Positions 33,519 through 45,344 of a DNA stretch of 64,000 nucleotides are shown in pieces. This DNA comes from Camellia lanceoleosa (Eukaryota > Streptophyta > Magnoliopsida > Ericales > Theaceae). The stretch's first letter is position 1. The number at the start of each line of letters is the position of its first letter. Under the pieces are notes generated by a model. It had not been told where the DNA came from and did not search any database. It saw nothing but the letters and a program-made list of their open reading frames with translations. The stretch spans positions 88,354,717-88,418,716 of the forward strand of contig CM045762.1 in assembly GCA_025200525.1 (NCBI GenBank), read 5' to 3'. A program made the translations under genes and the position numbers.

Positions 33519-36500
33519 TGTAGCTTGACATTTCGTGCTCCTTTCGGATACGACAAGCCCTACAGTTTGAACTCTCATGGTTCTGAATCTGATTCCACAA
33601 GTGTAATTCGAAATAGATCAACACAAAAGAGTCCAAATCCGGCAATTATTTTGGAAAGTCGATTTTGAATCAAAATGTCAAAAATGGATTGCTTTGCCAG
33701 ATATAGAGTCCCCACCTAAATATTTTTGGGAAATTTAGGCAACCCGAGACTCATGCCAAAGGCCATGTGTCCGTCATTGCCAAAGTGTCTCGGCTCGGGA
33801 ACTTAGGTACAAAAGGGAAAGGTCACGAATTGAGCACCCCCGCGCGCCTGATCAAAGATCGGCCTCTGCTAATCATGATGTGATTCTTATTTACGTTATA
33901 TGCTCTTGTTCCGGTTATTAGGCTAAGTTTACTATGTGACACACACACACAAGTATAGACTAATTTGCAAAAGTTGGAATATTTTGATTTCATGTTTGTT
34001 TTGAAAAAGTGTTTTGATTATGTACCACTTGGAAAAGCGAGATCATAGGTACATTCATCAAATTATCCCAAATTAGGCAATTAGCCTTCATCTATAGGCA
34101 TCCAAACAAATATATCATTTAAGCACGTAGCCTCATGGTAATATGCTTGGTATGGCAACACTCACACGCATGCAGTATGTTAAAGCAAAAAATGCTCACC
34201 TAGTACTCCAAGGCAAGCCAAAGAAAATAAAATAGTTAGAAAAATGCATGATCCTAACTAATGCATTATGACTAATGCAACATATACAAGATGCAATTAA
34301 TAGGCTCAGCTCCTAAACATGGCATGTGAATCAACTTGATAGCATGCAGTTCAAGCACGTACTCAAGTAAGCAATAAATAACAAATGTGAGTTAGAATGA
34401 TGTGCCAAGCCTAATGCATGCAAGACAAATGAATGTAAACCATGAGAAATACTAAGTAAACATGATGCTCTATTCTACCATCATAAGCAGGTAAATAAAA
34501 GGGAGAAAGACATGGGGTTGGAAGACATGCACATTATTAGATTGTGCCCTCCCACAGGAGGGTGCGAATAAACTAACTAGCTAACTAATTACTACGAATT
34601 AACTAACTATTAAAAATCAAATTAAATAAACTAACTATGCTTACTAATTATTACAACACCACAATTAATTAACTATTCTAGCTAATTATTACAAATTGGA
34701 ACTAACTAATTAATTACACAAATTAATTAATTACAAATTAACAATACGAATACCACCAAAAGAAATAGCTAAGTTAAGTAAGTAACTACTCTAACTAATC
34801 AGCCCCAGGAAGTGAGGAATGCTCATGCATGCATGCAGATTTCCACTCGAAAAAGTCCCTTATTTTGCTGCCAGAATGCCTCTGTTGCACAATTAGAAAA
34901 TTGCACTTTTTTTTTTTTTTAACCTCAGCCTTTGCTCTATTCTATGCCAAAAAAAGGTACTGCTTGGTTTGATAAAAGTGGCTGGTAGGCCAGAAGTGGT
35001 GGCCTGTCGACCGGCCACCAAAAGTAGCTTGTCGCCCAGTAAAAGTGGCCTACCGGCCACTAATGCTTGGTTCCTTTTGCTGCAACAGAAAGCATATAGA
35101 GCACAAACAGAGTATTCTCAGGAAATGTTTGTCCAACCTACCTCTCCTTATCATCAAACAGCTCAAAGGAGGAGTTGGCTCGACTCGCAAGCCATCAATG
35201 AGCGCAATTTCATTGTGTGATGACTTATGAACCAAGGGATGCATAAATGGCAAGAAAAGACCAACAAAACCTCCTCCCTATCATAGATTGATCAAGGGAA
35301 GTGGTTGACCTTGGAAACTTGAACCATTTCGTCACTAGCAAGTATGAAATGACCCAAGTTTGCATGTGTTCAATTAACATCCGATTAAACACCAAATTGC
35401 TTTATTATCTTGTATCTCTCTTAGTCCCAATTTTATTACTCCATTTTTAATTACCATCCATTCATTAGTCAATTAAGTCCAATAATGAGCTTTAAGCCCA
35501 CTAATGGAAAGAAGTATCAAACAAAGAGTTGTTTTGGACATGAGAGAGACACCATGCCATTGGTAATGAACCCCCAAAGGGATTAAACCATTAAGCACAA
35601 TACCTCTATCTCAAGCTTAAACAAGCAATTGGTTTGAAACAACTTTCAAGGCAACAAAAGGAGCCAAGAAATGAGAGAAGTACAAAGGTGATTAGAGTTG
35701 AACACAAGTATGGAAAGCACTAAATGAATGCTATCAGCTCAAATAGGCTGGTGTCTAATGCCTAAAACACCAAGCCTATGAGGACAACTACCTTACAAGC
35801 ATGCAAAACAAAGCATAAATGCAATGAACAACTAAAATAGTCCTAGAATAATCCTAAAACATTCAAAAGAAGTGCTGGAATTAAGACAAAAATAGCTAAA
35901 ACAACAAGCTAAAATATTGAGGGCTTAAACTAGCACACAAGCACAAGGAGGGAAGGCTAACCCCTCTATTTTTGGGACTTCAAAACATGATTTTAGCCTC
36001 TGAAAAACCTTTGAGATTTAGTGGTAAAAAGCTAAAAAAAAAAAAAAAAAGAGAATAGAAATGTGGGAAACACAGGGGCAAAGGCTTAAGAAATAGGGTG
36101 CAAAGAAGGGTGATCCACCCCTCCACCCTTAATGGCCTTAAACTACAAGTTTCATCCCAAAAATTCAGTGTAAAAACAGTCCAACAATAGTAGAAAAGAT
36201 GGCAAATAAAGAAGATGAACAAGCTAAGAAGTATACCTCTTGAAGAGGGGTATCCTTTTTGAGTTACAAACCAATAATTCCACACCCTCAAGAGCTAAAT
36301 GCAAGCTTAAAAACACCTCAACAAAAATACCTCAAGGTTTGGTTTAGAGTGTCTAACCCAAGAGTGAAGAACTTGTAAGAGAGAGAGAGAATTGTAGAGA
36401 GAGAAAAATATTTTTTTGCTCCTAAATTTTCTAACCCCCTAAAATGTGCGAGAGGGTCCTCTATATATAGAACAAAGTAAGACCACCTCAGAAATATCTA

Positions 36501-36807
36501 TACAGACACGTATAGAATGGTTCATGCATCTGTGGAAACAATTGGCACAGCTAGCAAAAAGATCTTAAAAAACACACAAGTAGCCGGCAGTCCACACTAG
36601 TGGGTCTGCAGGTCCCAGGATGTTTAGGTTTGAAAAACTGCTATTTTGGTCCAAAAATAAGACACAAGGTTTGTAGGGTTTTGAGGCTCAAAGCTGAGGC
36701 TTTCCGCTGAAGACTTCGAGCATTGGACAAGCCTATACAAATTCATCATTGGGTGTGCAACCGATGGAGCCCAAGTCGTAAGGGCAGTCAAAAATGGGGT
36801 GTCTACA
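33519..36807. mobile_element. 3.3 kb non-coding insertion with TG...CA ends (putative large solo LTR)
   Basis: It begins TGTAGCTTGACATTTC and ends GGGGTGTCTACA. The flanks are ATGTG (33514-33518) and ATATG (36808-36812), a 5 bp duplication with one change. It splits a Tekay reading frame exactly (GKANV before, the VADAL-type linker after), which proves it is an insertion. No protein is recognisable. It holds a segment shared with 840-1233, an A/T-rich patch (34560-34780) of TAACTAACTAATTAAT-like text, and a TATATATAG box near 36462. Size and 5 bp duplication fit a solo LTR of an Ogre/Tat-sized element or a non-autonomous LARD (inference). Confidence 0.7.
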
Positions 36808-38377
36808 ATATGGTGGTCGATGCTTAAAATAGGACGTCCGTGAGTAGTGTAATGAGTATTGTCATTCGAGAATGAAAGATGTTGGGTGTTGTCGGTGAGT
36901 TTAACGTGCATTTTGGTGAGTCTGTTGAGATGGCTACCTTGTTTACTGTTGTTGCGTAGCCTACTTTGTTTAGTTGAGGCTCAACAACATGTCTATGAGG
37001 TAGAGACTATCCGAGGAAATATCTCTAGTAGGAAAGTAGAGAAGTGTCTATGTGTCCATTCTGATTTGAGTGTGAGGTATCTAGTCCGCTTGTTTATGCC
37101 AAAGTAGTGTACAGAGAAGGTACTCCGAGAGTTCCACCATTCATGCCTTGCGGTACATCCAGGAGGCACGAAGATGTATCACAATCTTTTGTCACCAATT
37201 TCGATAGAGGGGGATGAAGAGAGGCGTGGCTCTGTTTGTTTCAAGGTGCCTCACTTGTCAACAAGTGAAGGCCGAGCACCAACAACTAGCAGGTATGTTA
37301 TAACCCTTACCTATAGCCAAATGGAAGTAAGAGCATGCCACGATGGATTTTGTTGTGGGTCTTTCGAGGACTCAACGGGGTAATAATGCCATGTGGGTAG
37401 TTGTCCACCGGTAACCAAGTCTGCTTATTCCTTACCTATGCGCATGAGTGATTCAATGGATTATCTTGTTGAGTTGTATATTAAAGACATAGTGCGACTT
37501 CACGGGGTCCCGGTGACTATCGTCTCGGATAGGGATCCGTGTTTTACGGCTCGGTTGTGACAAAGTCTTTAGAGTGCCTTGGACACTAAGTTAACCTTTA
37601 GCACCGCTTATCATCTTCAATCTTACAGGCAGTCTGAGCACACTATTTAGATTCTAGAGGACATGCTTCGGGCTTACGTTCTCAACTTTAAGGGGTCTTA
37701 GGAGTGACATTTACCTTTGATCGAGTTTTCTAACAATAGCTTTTAGGCGAGCATATGAATGGCTCCTTTTGAGGCCTTATATGGCCAACTTTTCACCGGT
37801 ATGTTGGGCCGAGGTGGGAAATGCATCTATGTTGGGCTCAAAGTTAGTCCGAGAGACGACAGAGCAGGTTGCGCTTATCCGTAAAAGATTGGTTTTGGGT
37901 CAAAGTTGCTAGAAGAGCTATGTCAACCGGAGGAGACCCTTATCTTTTAAGGTGGAGGATCATGTATTCCTCAAGATTTATTCAAGATGGGGTTTAATGA
38001 GATATGAAAAGAGCGAAAAGTTGTCTCTGAGGTTCATTGGACCTTTCGAGGTCCTAGAGCAAATTGGAGTGGTAACTTATCGGTTGGCCTTGTTACCCCA
38101 ACTTTTCGAGGTTCATGATGTGTTTCATATTTGTATGCTCCAGAAGTATGAGCTCAATCCTTCGCATGTACTAGATTGGACTGATTTAGAGGTAAATAAG
38201 GATGCCTCATATAAGGAAAGACCAATTCAAGTCTTGTATATTCGAGAACAAGTCTGGCGAGGCAAGACTATTTCGTTGGTTAAGGTATTGTGGCGACACC
38301 ATGGGGTCGAGGAAGCGACTTGGGAGCGTGAGGCTGAAATTCGTAATAAGTATCCAGACTTTTTTTCTAGTGTTTGA
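36808..38377 (+). pseudogene. Tekay integrase and chromodomain, many stops
   Basis: It begins with a worn RNase H-integrase linker (FENERCWVLSVSL region), then parts of the zinc finger and the DDE core ([15 protein letters not shown], about 37510-37545). The GPF module (FIGPFEVLEQIGVVTYRL, about 38027) and the chromodomain (RGKTISLVKVLWRHHG, EEATWERE) lie in one open frame from 37952 to the stop at 38375-38377. The surviving end is similar in length to the first copy. Confidence 0.8.
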
Positions 38378-38765
38378 ACCATTTGTAATTAATTTCATGT
38401 TGTGTTGTAATATATAAACATTGGGAATGCTTTGGAGATTTGAGATCAACGTGTGTTGAGTGGGGTTGTTATGTTTTCTATACTGTTGAGCATGAGTTGT
38501 TTTCGTTGTTAATATTATTGCGTTATTGTTGTTGACCTAGTTCAATTTTGCGGACGAATTTTCCTAAGGGAAGAGGTTATAGCAGCCCGGGTTATGACTC
38601 GACACATTTATACTCCATGGTTCTGAGTTTTGTATATATTGATGTTGTTTATATTTGTTCAAGTCCTTGCTGTTGATTGGGAGTTAAAATTTAGATTGTT
38701 GGTTACGTTTGAAACATGTTGAGACTTAATAGTTTTGGGGAAATTCTGTCTATTTTTCTTAGGTT

Positions 38766-39065
38766 TGCTTGAATGACTTTTTCTTCACTTGAGCGGTCTT
38801 TTGTTTATTCCAAAACTTGTGTTTCCAGGCTAAACTTCTGGGAGTAGTTCTTTCTTAGCTCGAGCTATGTTTTGGTCGCTCGAGCGATGGTCTGTTTACA
38901 TTCTGAACTATTAAGAATTTGCTCGAGCGGTGTTTTGTTCACTTGAGCGATCTATTTTGTAGGGTTGATATTCTGGGAGTTTGGTTTATCCACTCAAGCC
39001 GTGTTTTGGTCTTTTGAGCGATGTTATGTGTCTGACACTCGAGCGGTGTTTTGGTTGCTTGAGCG
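38766..39065 (+). repeat. Five 20-bp-spaced decamer pairs
   Basis: Starts are at 38766/38786, 38857/38877, 38920/38940, 38991/39011 and 39036/39056, each pair exactly 20 bp apart. Individual decamers are degenerate (AGCTCGAGCT, CACTTGAGCG, CTTTTGAGCG), but the spacing is kept. Spacers are GTGTTTTGGT, GTGTTTTGTT or ATGTTTTGGT. Confidence 0.93.
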
Positions 39066-39410
39066 GTCTGTTCGTATAAAGCTACGAGAAAAATATCTTT
39101 TCTCATTTTTCTACTTTTCTCTATCTCTTTCTACTTTCTAAACCAAATCCTCTCATCTCTCTCTCTCTCTAAATTCTTACATAAACCTCCCTATACACTC
39201 AAATTCATGAATCTCGCAACCTTGGTACTTTGGGACAAAAGGTAGAGAGCGTGGAAGTGACTCTTTTAATCTGAAAAGTTCAGGTGTCTGTCACCGTCTA
39301 TGGGGTTGTGTTCCTCATCTCTTTTGCTTTTCGAGGTGGGGATTTCTTTAATGTTTTTGCATGGTACTTAGCTTCGTGATGTACCCTTGAATAGGTAGTA
39401 TTTTGAGAAT

Positions 39411-39456
39411 TTTGGGTTTGGGTTTGGGTTTGGGTTTGGGTTTGGGTTTGGGTTTG
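39411..39456 (+). repeat. (TTTGGG)n array of about 7.5 units
   Basis: A G-rich hexamer array, close to but different from the plant telomere unit TTTAGGG. It lies inside the LTR body and could form a G-quadruplex on the plus strand. Confidence 0.9.
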
Positions 39457-40751
39457 ATTTTGGGTATGATTTGGGATTTTGAATTGGGTTATAAAATAGG
39501 GGTTTTGTTGATGGGTTTAAATGAAATGGTTTGGTGGATGAAAAGTATTGGAAACCATGAATCTCTCATAAATGAGGCTTTTGAAATGAACAGATGTTGT
39601 TTGAAATATTCGAAGTCCTTGGGATTTATTGCTTTGGAACAAAGGTGGAAAGTGATAGTATTATGGAATAATGTTCTAATTCATGTTTGATTGGGAAGAT
39701 AAGTTGAACATGTATTGTTACTCCTATATTGAAATTTTAGAATTTATATCTATTACTTGAAATTTATCTTTTGAATAAAGATATCTGTTTTGGCTATCGA
39801 TGAAGGATAATATTGATTGTTGCAGAAATTGCATGAGAACTAGATTAATTGAAGCCATTCACTCATGCATTGTATTTGAACACTTGTTTCATACTTATAC
39901 ATTGAAAATGTATCGTTTTGATAAAAATGAGTGAATACCGTGGTGAATCTGGTTAGGGGGTATGGGGTGTGGTTGTGGTTATTATTATGTTGGTCTGTGT
40001 GTCTTTGGTGAAAGTCTAGAAACCCATGCAGGTAGGTGCCGATCCTTCCGGTTAATACCGATAAAATGGCTTTGGTAGTGTTTGTATAGCCTACTGGCAG
40101 CCACGTAGCTAGAGATTCCCAATGTGTGTTTCCACTGCCCTATTTTCTGTTTCGGAAGTAATAGTTTATCAATTGAATTATAAATATGGCATGACATTGT
40201 TTGAAAGAGAAAATGTATATTGTTTTTGTAAATAATATTCATGTGCATTCACCATATGGCTTTGTTAAGCATCATACAAATTATTAAAATTATTTCTACT
40301 AGGCATTAGCTCACCCTATGTGGAAACCAAATTTCAGGTGTTGATGGTATGCCTCCACCAAGGGGTTAGCTTGGGAGGATTGTGGAGCTGAAGGCTAGTT
40401 GTATCTTTGTTTTGTAAATATTCTTTTGTATAAGCCTAGGGCTTTCTTTGTAGTAGACTTGACCCACTTTTGTTGTAACCAAGTATCGTCTTGAAAATTT
40501 GTAACCTTTAAGATATGAACTTGTATTTATGTATTGTTGTTTCAATATGTGGATCACATGCTATAGATTTAGATCATAGGATTAGTGAATGTATTAATGC
40601 ACGTGACACCTTTTGTAATACATCATGGAAATTAATGAATGAATATTAGTTCTGGAAACGATCATGATATTGAATGATTGAGACTATAAGCTTCTGCGTA
40701 TTTGTTGAGAATCATGAGGGTATCTGTTGTTAATATTTTCGGGGTGTTACA

Positions 40752-41132
40752 AGTACTAGATGAGGCCATTCACCGCTAGAGCACACAAAACACCGCTCGA
40801 GCGGTCTCAACAATCAAGTAAAGTCCCCAAAATTCTCAAACACACCCCTAAGCATCCAAAAACACCCAAAAAACAAAGTATCACCTGAAACAGAGATGCA
40901 TGAGTAAGATAGCAATAATGTGATACTAAGATGAGATAATCTACACATCATGAAACCTTCAAACTTGTGAGACGGATAATATGAACATGAGATCCTTAGT
41001 AAGCAAGGTAAGAATGTAGCTAATGACATAGGCAACACATGAATGCAATGATAAAAGGAGAACATGATATCTCACAAAGACAATGAGTGCGTATGATCCT
41101 TGAATGTCTACAACCGCTAGAGTTAATCCTAG
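40752..41132 (-). repeat. ~380 bp segment of a copia 3' internal region (copy 1)
   Basis: It is nearly the same as 55536-55917, sharing AGTACTAGATGAGGCCATTC, CAATCAAGTAAAGTCCCC, TAAGATAGCAATAATGTGAT and AACCGCTAGAGTTAATCCTA. It contains one decamer pair (40774/40794). Its left edge is the end of the Tekay LTR, so the copia element is cut there. Confidence 0.9.
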
Positions 41133-41829
41133 TAGTGATCGGATGGCTAGACCAATGACAAGAGAATCTACACAAAACTAAGGAAGGTTAAACAACTAGT
41201 GATCAAGAGGTATTTGTTGAGCAAACACGGAAGCTCCCTTTCAGCCAAAGAAAATCATTTTCTTACGTACTGCCTAGCGGCTTTCACGCTAAAGAGTATG
41301 GAACCCTAACTAGAGACGAATGGAAAGGGTAAGGATAGCCTACTGGTGACTCTGAAGTAGCTTTTTCCTCATGCCTTGAGAACAATGAACCGAGGGCAAA
41401 GCTGTGGAGATACAAAAGGATGGTAGGGGGTTAAGAGACTCAACATCACCCAAGATATGCTAGCATAAGACAATTCCTCGAGAAATGCACAAGAAACAAT
41501 GCTAAATGTCCATTGAGAAATTTGATCACATATGCGGAAACCCCTACAATTGCTTAACACAAGATGTGTACATAATGAGATCATGAAAACAAAGAGCATA
41601 CACATTCATCATGAGTTATTATCAAACAAACATGAAACCTTGCTTGCAAAATGAGAGATGTTCAAATAAACCTATGTGCAAAGAACACAAGCATCAATGA
41701 TAATGAGATTACAACATCCAAGCATGCAAAATACTATATGACCCACATCCTCTTATGCAACAAGTCACACCCTAGTCAATGAGCAAAACACCCAAGGTCT
41801 TTCTAAGGAACTCAAACTTAAGAAGATCA
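41133..41829 (-). other. Copia 3' internal DNA without a recognisable gene
   Basis: It lies between the RNase H and the repeated segment of the copia element. Many stops in all frames. No motif recognised. Confidence 0.5.
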
Positions 41830-43098
41830 AGGGTTTTATAAAAATGTCAACTCTTTGATGCTAGTAGATACATGTTGAAGAACAACAAGGCCCTCCTCAA
41901 CTAACTCTTGAATGAAATAGTGACGAATGCCAATATGTTTAGAGCGAGAGTGTTAGGCCGGATTCTGAGAAATATTGATGGCACTCGTGTTATCACAGAA
42001 AAGAGTAAGTGTGTGCTAATCTATCCCATAATCATGAAGCATTTACTTCATCCAAATCATTTGAGCAAAACAACTACCTGAGGCAATGTACTCTACCTCG
42101 GTGGTCAAAAAAGAGATGGCATTTTGCGTTTTGCTATGCCAGGCGACCAAGTTATTTCCGAGGTGAAAATAACCTTCGGATGTGTTTTTGCGATCATCAG
42201 CACACCCTGCCCAATCGGCATAAGAAAAGCTAGTAATGTCGGTCGTGGTGTCAGAAGAGAACCAAATTCTATACCCAAAGTCTCACTCACATACTTGATA
42301 GTACGCTTGACGGCTAGAAGGTGAGACTTTTAAGGCAAGCTTGATAACAGGCATACACACCAACACTAAAAGCAATATCGAGCTGACTCGCCGTGAGGTA
42401 CAAAAGGCTCTTTGTCATACTCCTATAGAGGGTAAGATCAACATCAGTGCTAGAAGAGTCCTTAGTCAAGTGAAGACTCATGCTCATGGGGTTTGTGCGT
42501 GTTTGACAGACTCAAGACTGAACTTAGACACGAGACTCTTAGCATACCTAGTCTGAGAGACAAACATACCCGATGGTAATTGCTTAATTTGAAGCCCCAA
42601 AAAGAAAGGCAATTCCACTATCATACTCATTTTCAACTCTTGTGTCATGCAATCCAAGAAACATTTAACAAGAGATTCATATGTGGATCCAAACACAATA
42701 TCATCAACATAAATTTGAGCAACAAAGATATACGACTTAGTATGTTTCACAAATAAAGTCTTATCCATACTACCCCTTTGAAAGTCATTGTCAATTAGAA
42801 AGGGCGTCAACCTATCATACCAAGCCCGAAGGACTTGTTTCAACCCATATAGTGCCTTGTCTAGTTTGTGGACATGAGTAGGGAACTTAGGGTCCTCTAA
42901 ACCCTTTGGTTGCTCAACATAGGCTTCCTCTTTCAAGTAACCATTCAAGAATGCACACTTCACATCCATTTGAAACAATTTAAACCCAAAAAAGAAAGCA
43001 ATAGCAAGTAAGATACGTATAGATTCGAGACGTGCAATGGGAGAAAACATCTCATCATAGTCAACACCCTTAACTTGCGTATAGCCTTGAGCAACCAA
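41830..43098 (-). pseudogene. pol: Ty1/copia reverse transcriptase and RNase H, decayed
   Basis: RT (43098 down to 42484) opens with VAQGYTQVKGVDYDEMFSP and has MDVKCAFLNGYL, LDKALYGLKQ, the catalytic YVDD (codons at 42700-42711) and FLGLQIKQLPSG. It continues in broken frames to RNase H: SYADWAGCADDRKSTSGGCF, TEVEYIA, then the target-like SKHIGIRHYFIQELV (about 41925-41960). The SKHI-IRHHFI ending suggests a Sirevirus-like copia lineage. The frame stops dead at 43098, where another LTR begins, so gag, protease and integrase of this copy are not adjacent. Confidence 0.85.
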
Positions 43099-43591
43099 TG
43101 TGATGCCCCAAAAATCAGGAGCATCAATGAATATATTAACAAATAAATATATGGTGTTTCTAAGGTTACAAGTCCAAAAGTAAATAATGATACATCAAAG
43201 TTAAATGTGTTACAGATAACGATACCCTAATTTTACAAATTATAAGTAAGAATATAATTTCAGTAGTGATATGAAAAATTTTGACATCGGTCCATGCTTG
43301 CCGCAACTCCTCGAACCTTTCCACAACATCTTCTTCACTGGTGAATTCTTCCAAAATCTGGCATTAATGCCAGGGCAACAAAAATAGCCATGAGCTCTAA
43401 CGTCCAGTAAGAACACACCTGAATAATACAAACAAGTATAGACATACAACATATAATTTGCGTAAATTGAAAATTATATAAAATTACAAACAATTACATT
43501 AATGCATAGTCACAAACAACAATTAGAAATAATAACGATAAGTCACAGTCAGTTAGTACCACTTAACAGTTAGTAGTAATAGTGAGATCAA
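43099..43591 (-). repeat. Reverse-strand Tekay-like LTR end
   Basis: It starts TGTGATGCCCCAAAAATC at the point where the copia RT is cut. On the minus strand this is an LTR end (...GGGGCATCACA), and TTACTGGACGTTAGAGCTCA (about 43400) echoes the CTGGGC...GCTCACC landmark of Tekay LTRs. The solo LTR 43592-45344 interrupts it. Confidence 0.5.
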
Positions 43592-45344
43592 TGTAGCGAT
43601 CCCGATTTTAACCCGGTCAACTTACGAGGGTTGAGCTTACGGGAAAGGAGCTCGCCGAAAGCAAAAATACAAAATGCATTCGAAATTGCTTACGGGAAAG
43701 TGTATTTCACGCTCGAGCGGACCAGGTTATATCAGTCCGTAAGGGGAGATTTCAGATCACTTTTTTTCAGTTCTCTCTCTCTAAAACTCTCCAAAATTTC
43801 CAGATCTAGAGCTTCTCTCTCTAGAAGTCATCTTCTCTCTTTGATTCCTCCAAATCTGTTGGGAGTTAGACCAAAGTTCTTCATCAAAGTTGTGTAACTT
43901 CTCGAGGGCTTCGTTGTGTGCGGTGGAGATTGAGTTTCAACAACGTAAATTTTGGGGTTTCATCTCATTTCTTCTTCAAAACTTGAGGTAGGGATTTTCT
44001 TAGAGTTATATATATATATATATTTTTGCAAGATCTATATGATTTTCGAAATCATCTTTCGATAGCTATGAAAATTGATTGTTGATTCAAGAACTTGAGC
44101 GATTTTGAAAGTGGGTTTGTCTCTTGTTCTTTTAAAATGATCTTATGGGTTTTGATCTTCGTTGATTGAAGAAAAGATGATTTTGGAAAGTTTTCTTTCA
44201 AAAGATTTGAGTTGTATAGTTTTGGTGAGAAAACCTAGACTTTGGGGATTTTGTTTTAGAGACTAAAAATCCATGAATGATATTGTTATATTTATTTTGT
44301 GTGTCAAAATAAATGGATGTTTGGAAAATTTCTTATTTATATTTATATAAATGATGAATTTCAGGGAATACGAGAATTATTGTTCATTTTGAAAATTATT
44401 GTTCAAAACGTTGAAATAGTCTTGAAATGACTAATTGTTGAGGATACTTGAGAAGAGGAAATTGTGTTATTCCTTGGATGATGAATTGAAATAACAGTAT
44501 TTATATTCATCTTGTGTTATTGGCATATCAATTCATTTGATTAAATTAAACTTTGAAAGTTGATTTAAAAACTTACATTGAGAAAAGAATGTTGAGAAAC
44601 AAGTTTTCATGGAATGGTTTTGGGGTAAATACGTTGGTAAGTCTTGATAAGTGGTGTAGATGATATTGAATAAGTTGGCCTGAGAGTCCGGGATGAAAGA
44701 CCGAAAACCCGCGCGAATAGGTATTGAGCCTTCCGGTTAATACCTGTAAAAATGAAAAATTGGTAGTACTTGTATAGTCTACTTGCAGACACCGACCTAG
44801 GGATTACGAGAGTCATATTTACCGCTCTTGAAATGAATTGTTAAGTTTTGAAGAATTGAAATTGCATGACATCATTGAGCATGATGGTTTTCAAAGATGA
44901 AGATGTGATTTTCTTTCAAAAGGGCATAGCATGGCATGTGCATTTCATCTCTTGAGACATGTATAAAATGTATATACTTTGTTAAGGATTTTCTACTGGG
45001 CTTTATGCTCACCCTACGGGATTTTGTGCAGGAAAAGATGTGGTGATGTCGCCTAACTAAAGGCGAAGAAATGTGTGTTGAGAGTACGAGACTCTCATTT
45101 TGCTGTGACTCTGTGTGTAAGCCAAGGGCTGTATGTGTGTGGGTTTGAATAATCATTTTGTGTAACCAGGCTCAAGCCTTGGAAACTTGTAAACCCTTGA
45201 GGGTATTTATTTGTTTATTTACTTGTTGTTGGATTAATGTATTGTTGCATGAAGAACTATTGTATCATGTAATGTAAGTTTGGAGATTTATATTTGATTT
45301 ATATTGTTGCATTATCATCGGGGCTAGAAATTTGGGGCGTTACA
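43592..45344 (+). mobile_element. Solo Tekay-type LTR (1753 bp) with target duplication ATCAA
   Basis: It starts TGTAGCGATCCCG and ends GGGGCGTTACA with intact TG...CA. It is flanked by ATCAA at 43587-43591 and 45345-45349. It has one perfect decamer (43710-43719), ACTTGAGGTAGGGATTTTCT (about 43981), and CTACTGGGCTTTATGCTCACC (about 44992). No internal region. Confidence 0.93.

Larger units (their letters stand above)
33279..40751 (+). mobile_element. Second Tekay element, 5'-truncated and heavily decayed
   Basis: It starts in the RNase H domain against the GLR relic, is split by the insertion 33519-36807, resumes in the RNase H-integrase linker, and ends with a chromodomain, purine tract and 2174 bp LTR. 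It is clearly older than the first Tekay copy, with many more stops in the integrase. Confidence 0.82.
38578..40751 (+). repeat. 3' LTR of the second Tekay element (2174 bp)
   Basis: It starts TATAGCAGCCCGGG after the purine tract AAGGGAAGAGG and ends GGGGTGTTACA. Landmarks: decamer pairs at 38766-39065, a TTTGGG array (39411-39456), TGGCTATCGATGAAGGATAA (about 39791), CTACTAGGCATTAGCTCACC (about 40296). Confidence 0.85.

Noticed and set aside
39411..39456. Interstitial telomere
   Set aside because: The unit is TTTGGG, not TTTAGGG, and it lies within an LTR of known structure.
39403..39690. 95-codon frame starting with GLGLGLGLG
   Set aside because: It results from the TTTGGG array inside an LTR; the rest has no protein character.
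43166..43354. 62-codon minus-strand frame MEEFTSEEDVVERFEELRQ
   Set aside because: It is short, with no homologue recognised, inside a reverse-strand LTR-like segment. I could not support a gene.
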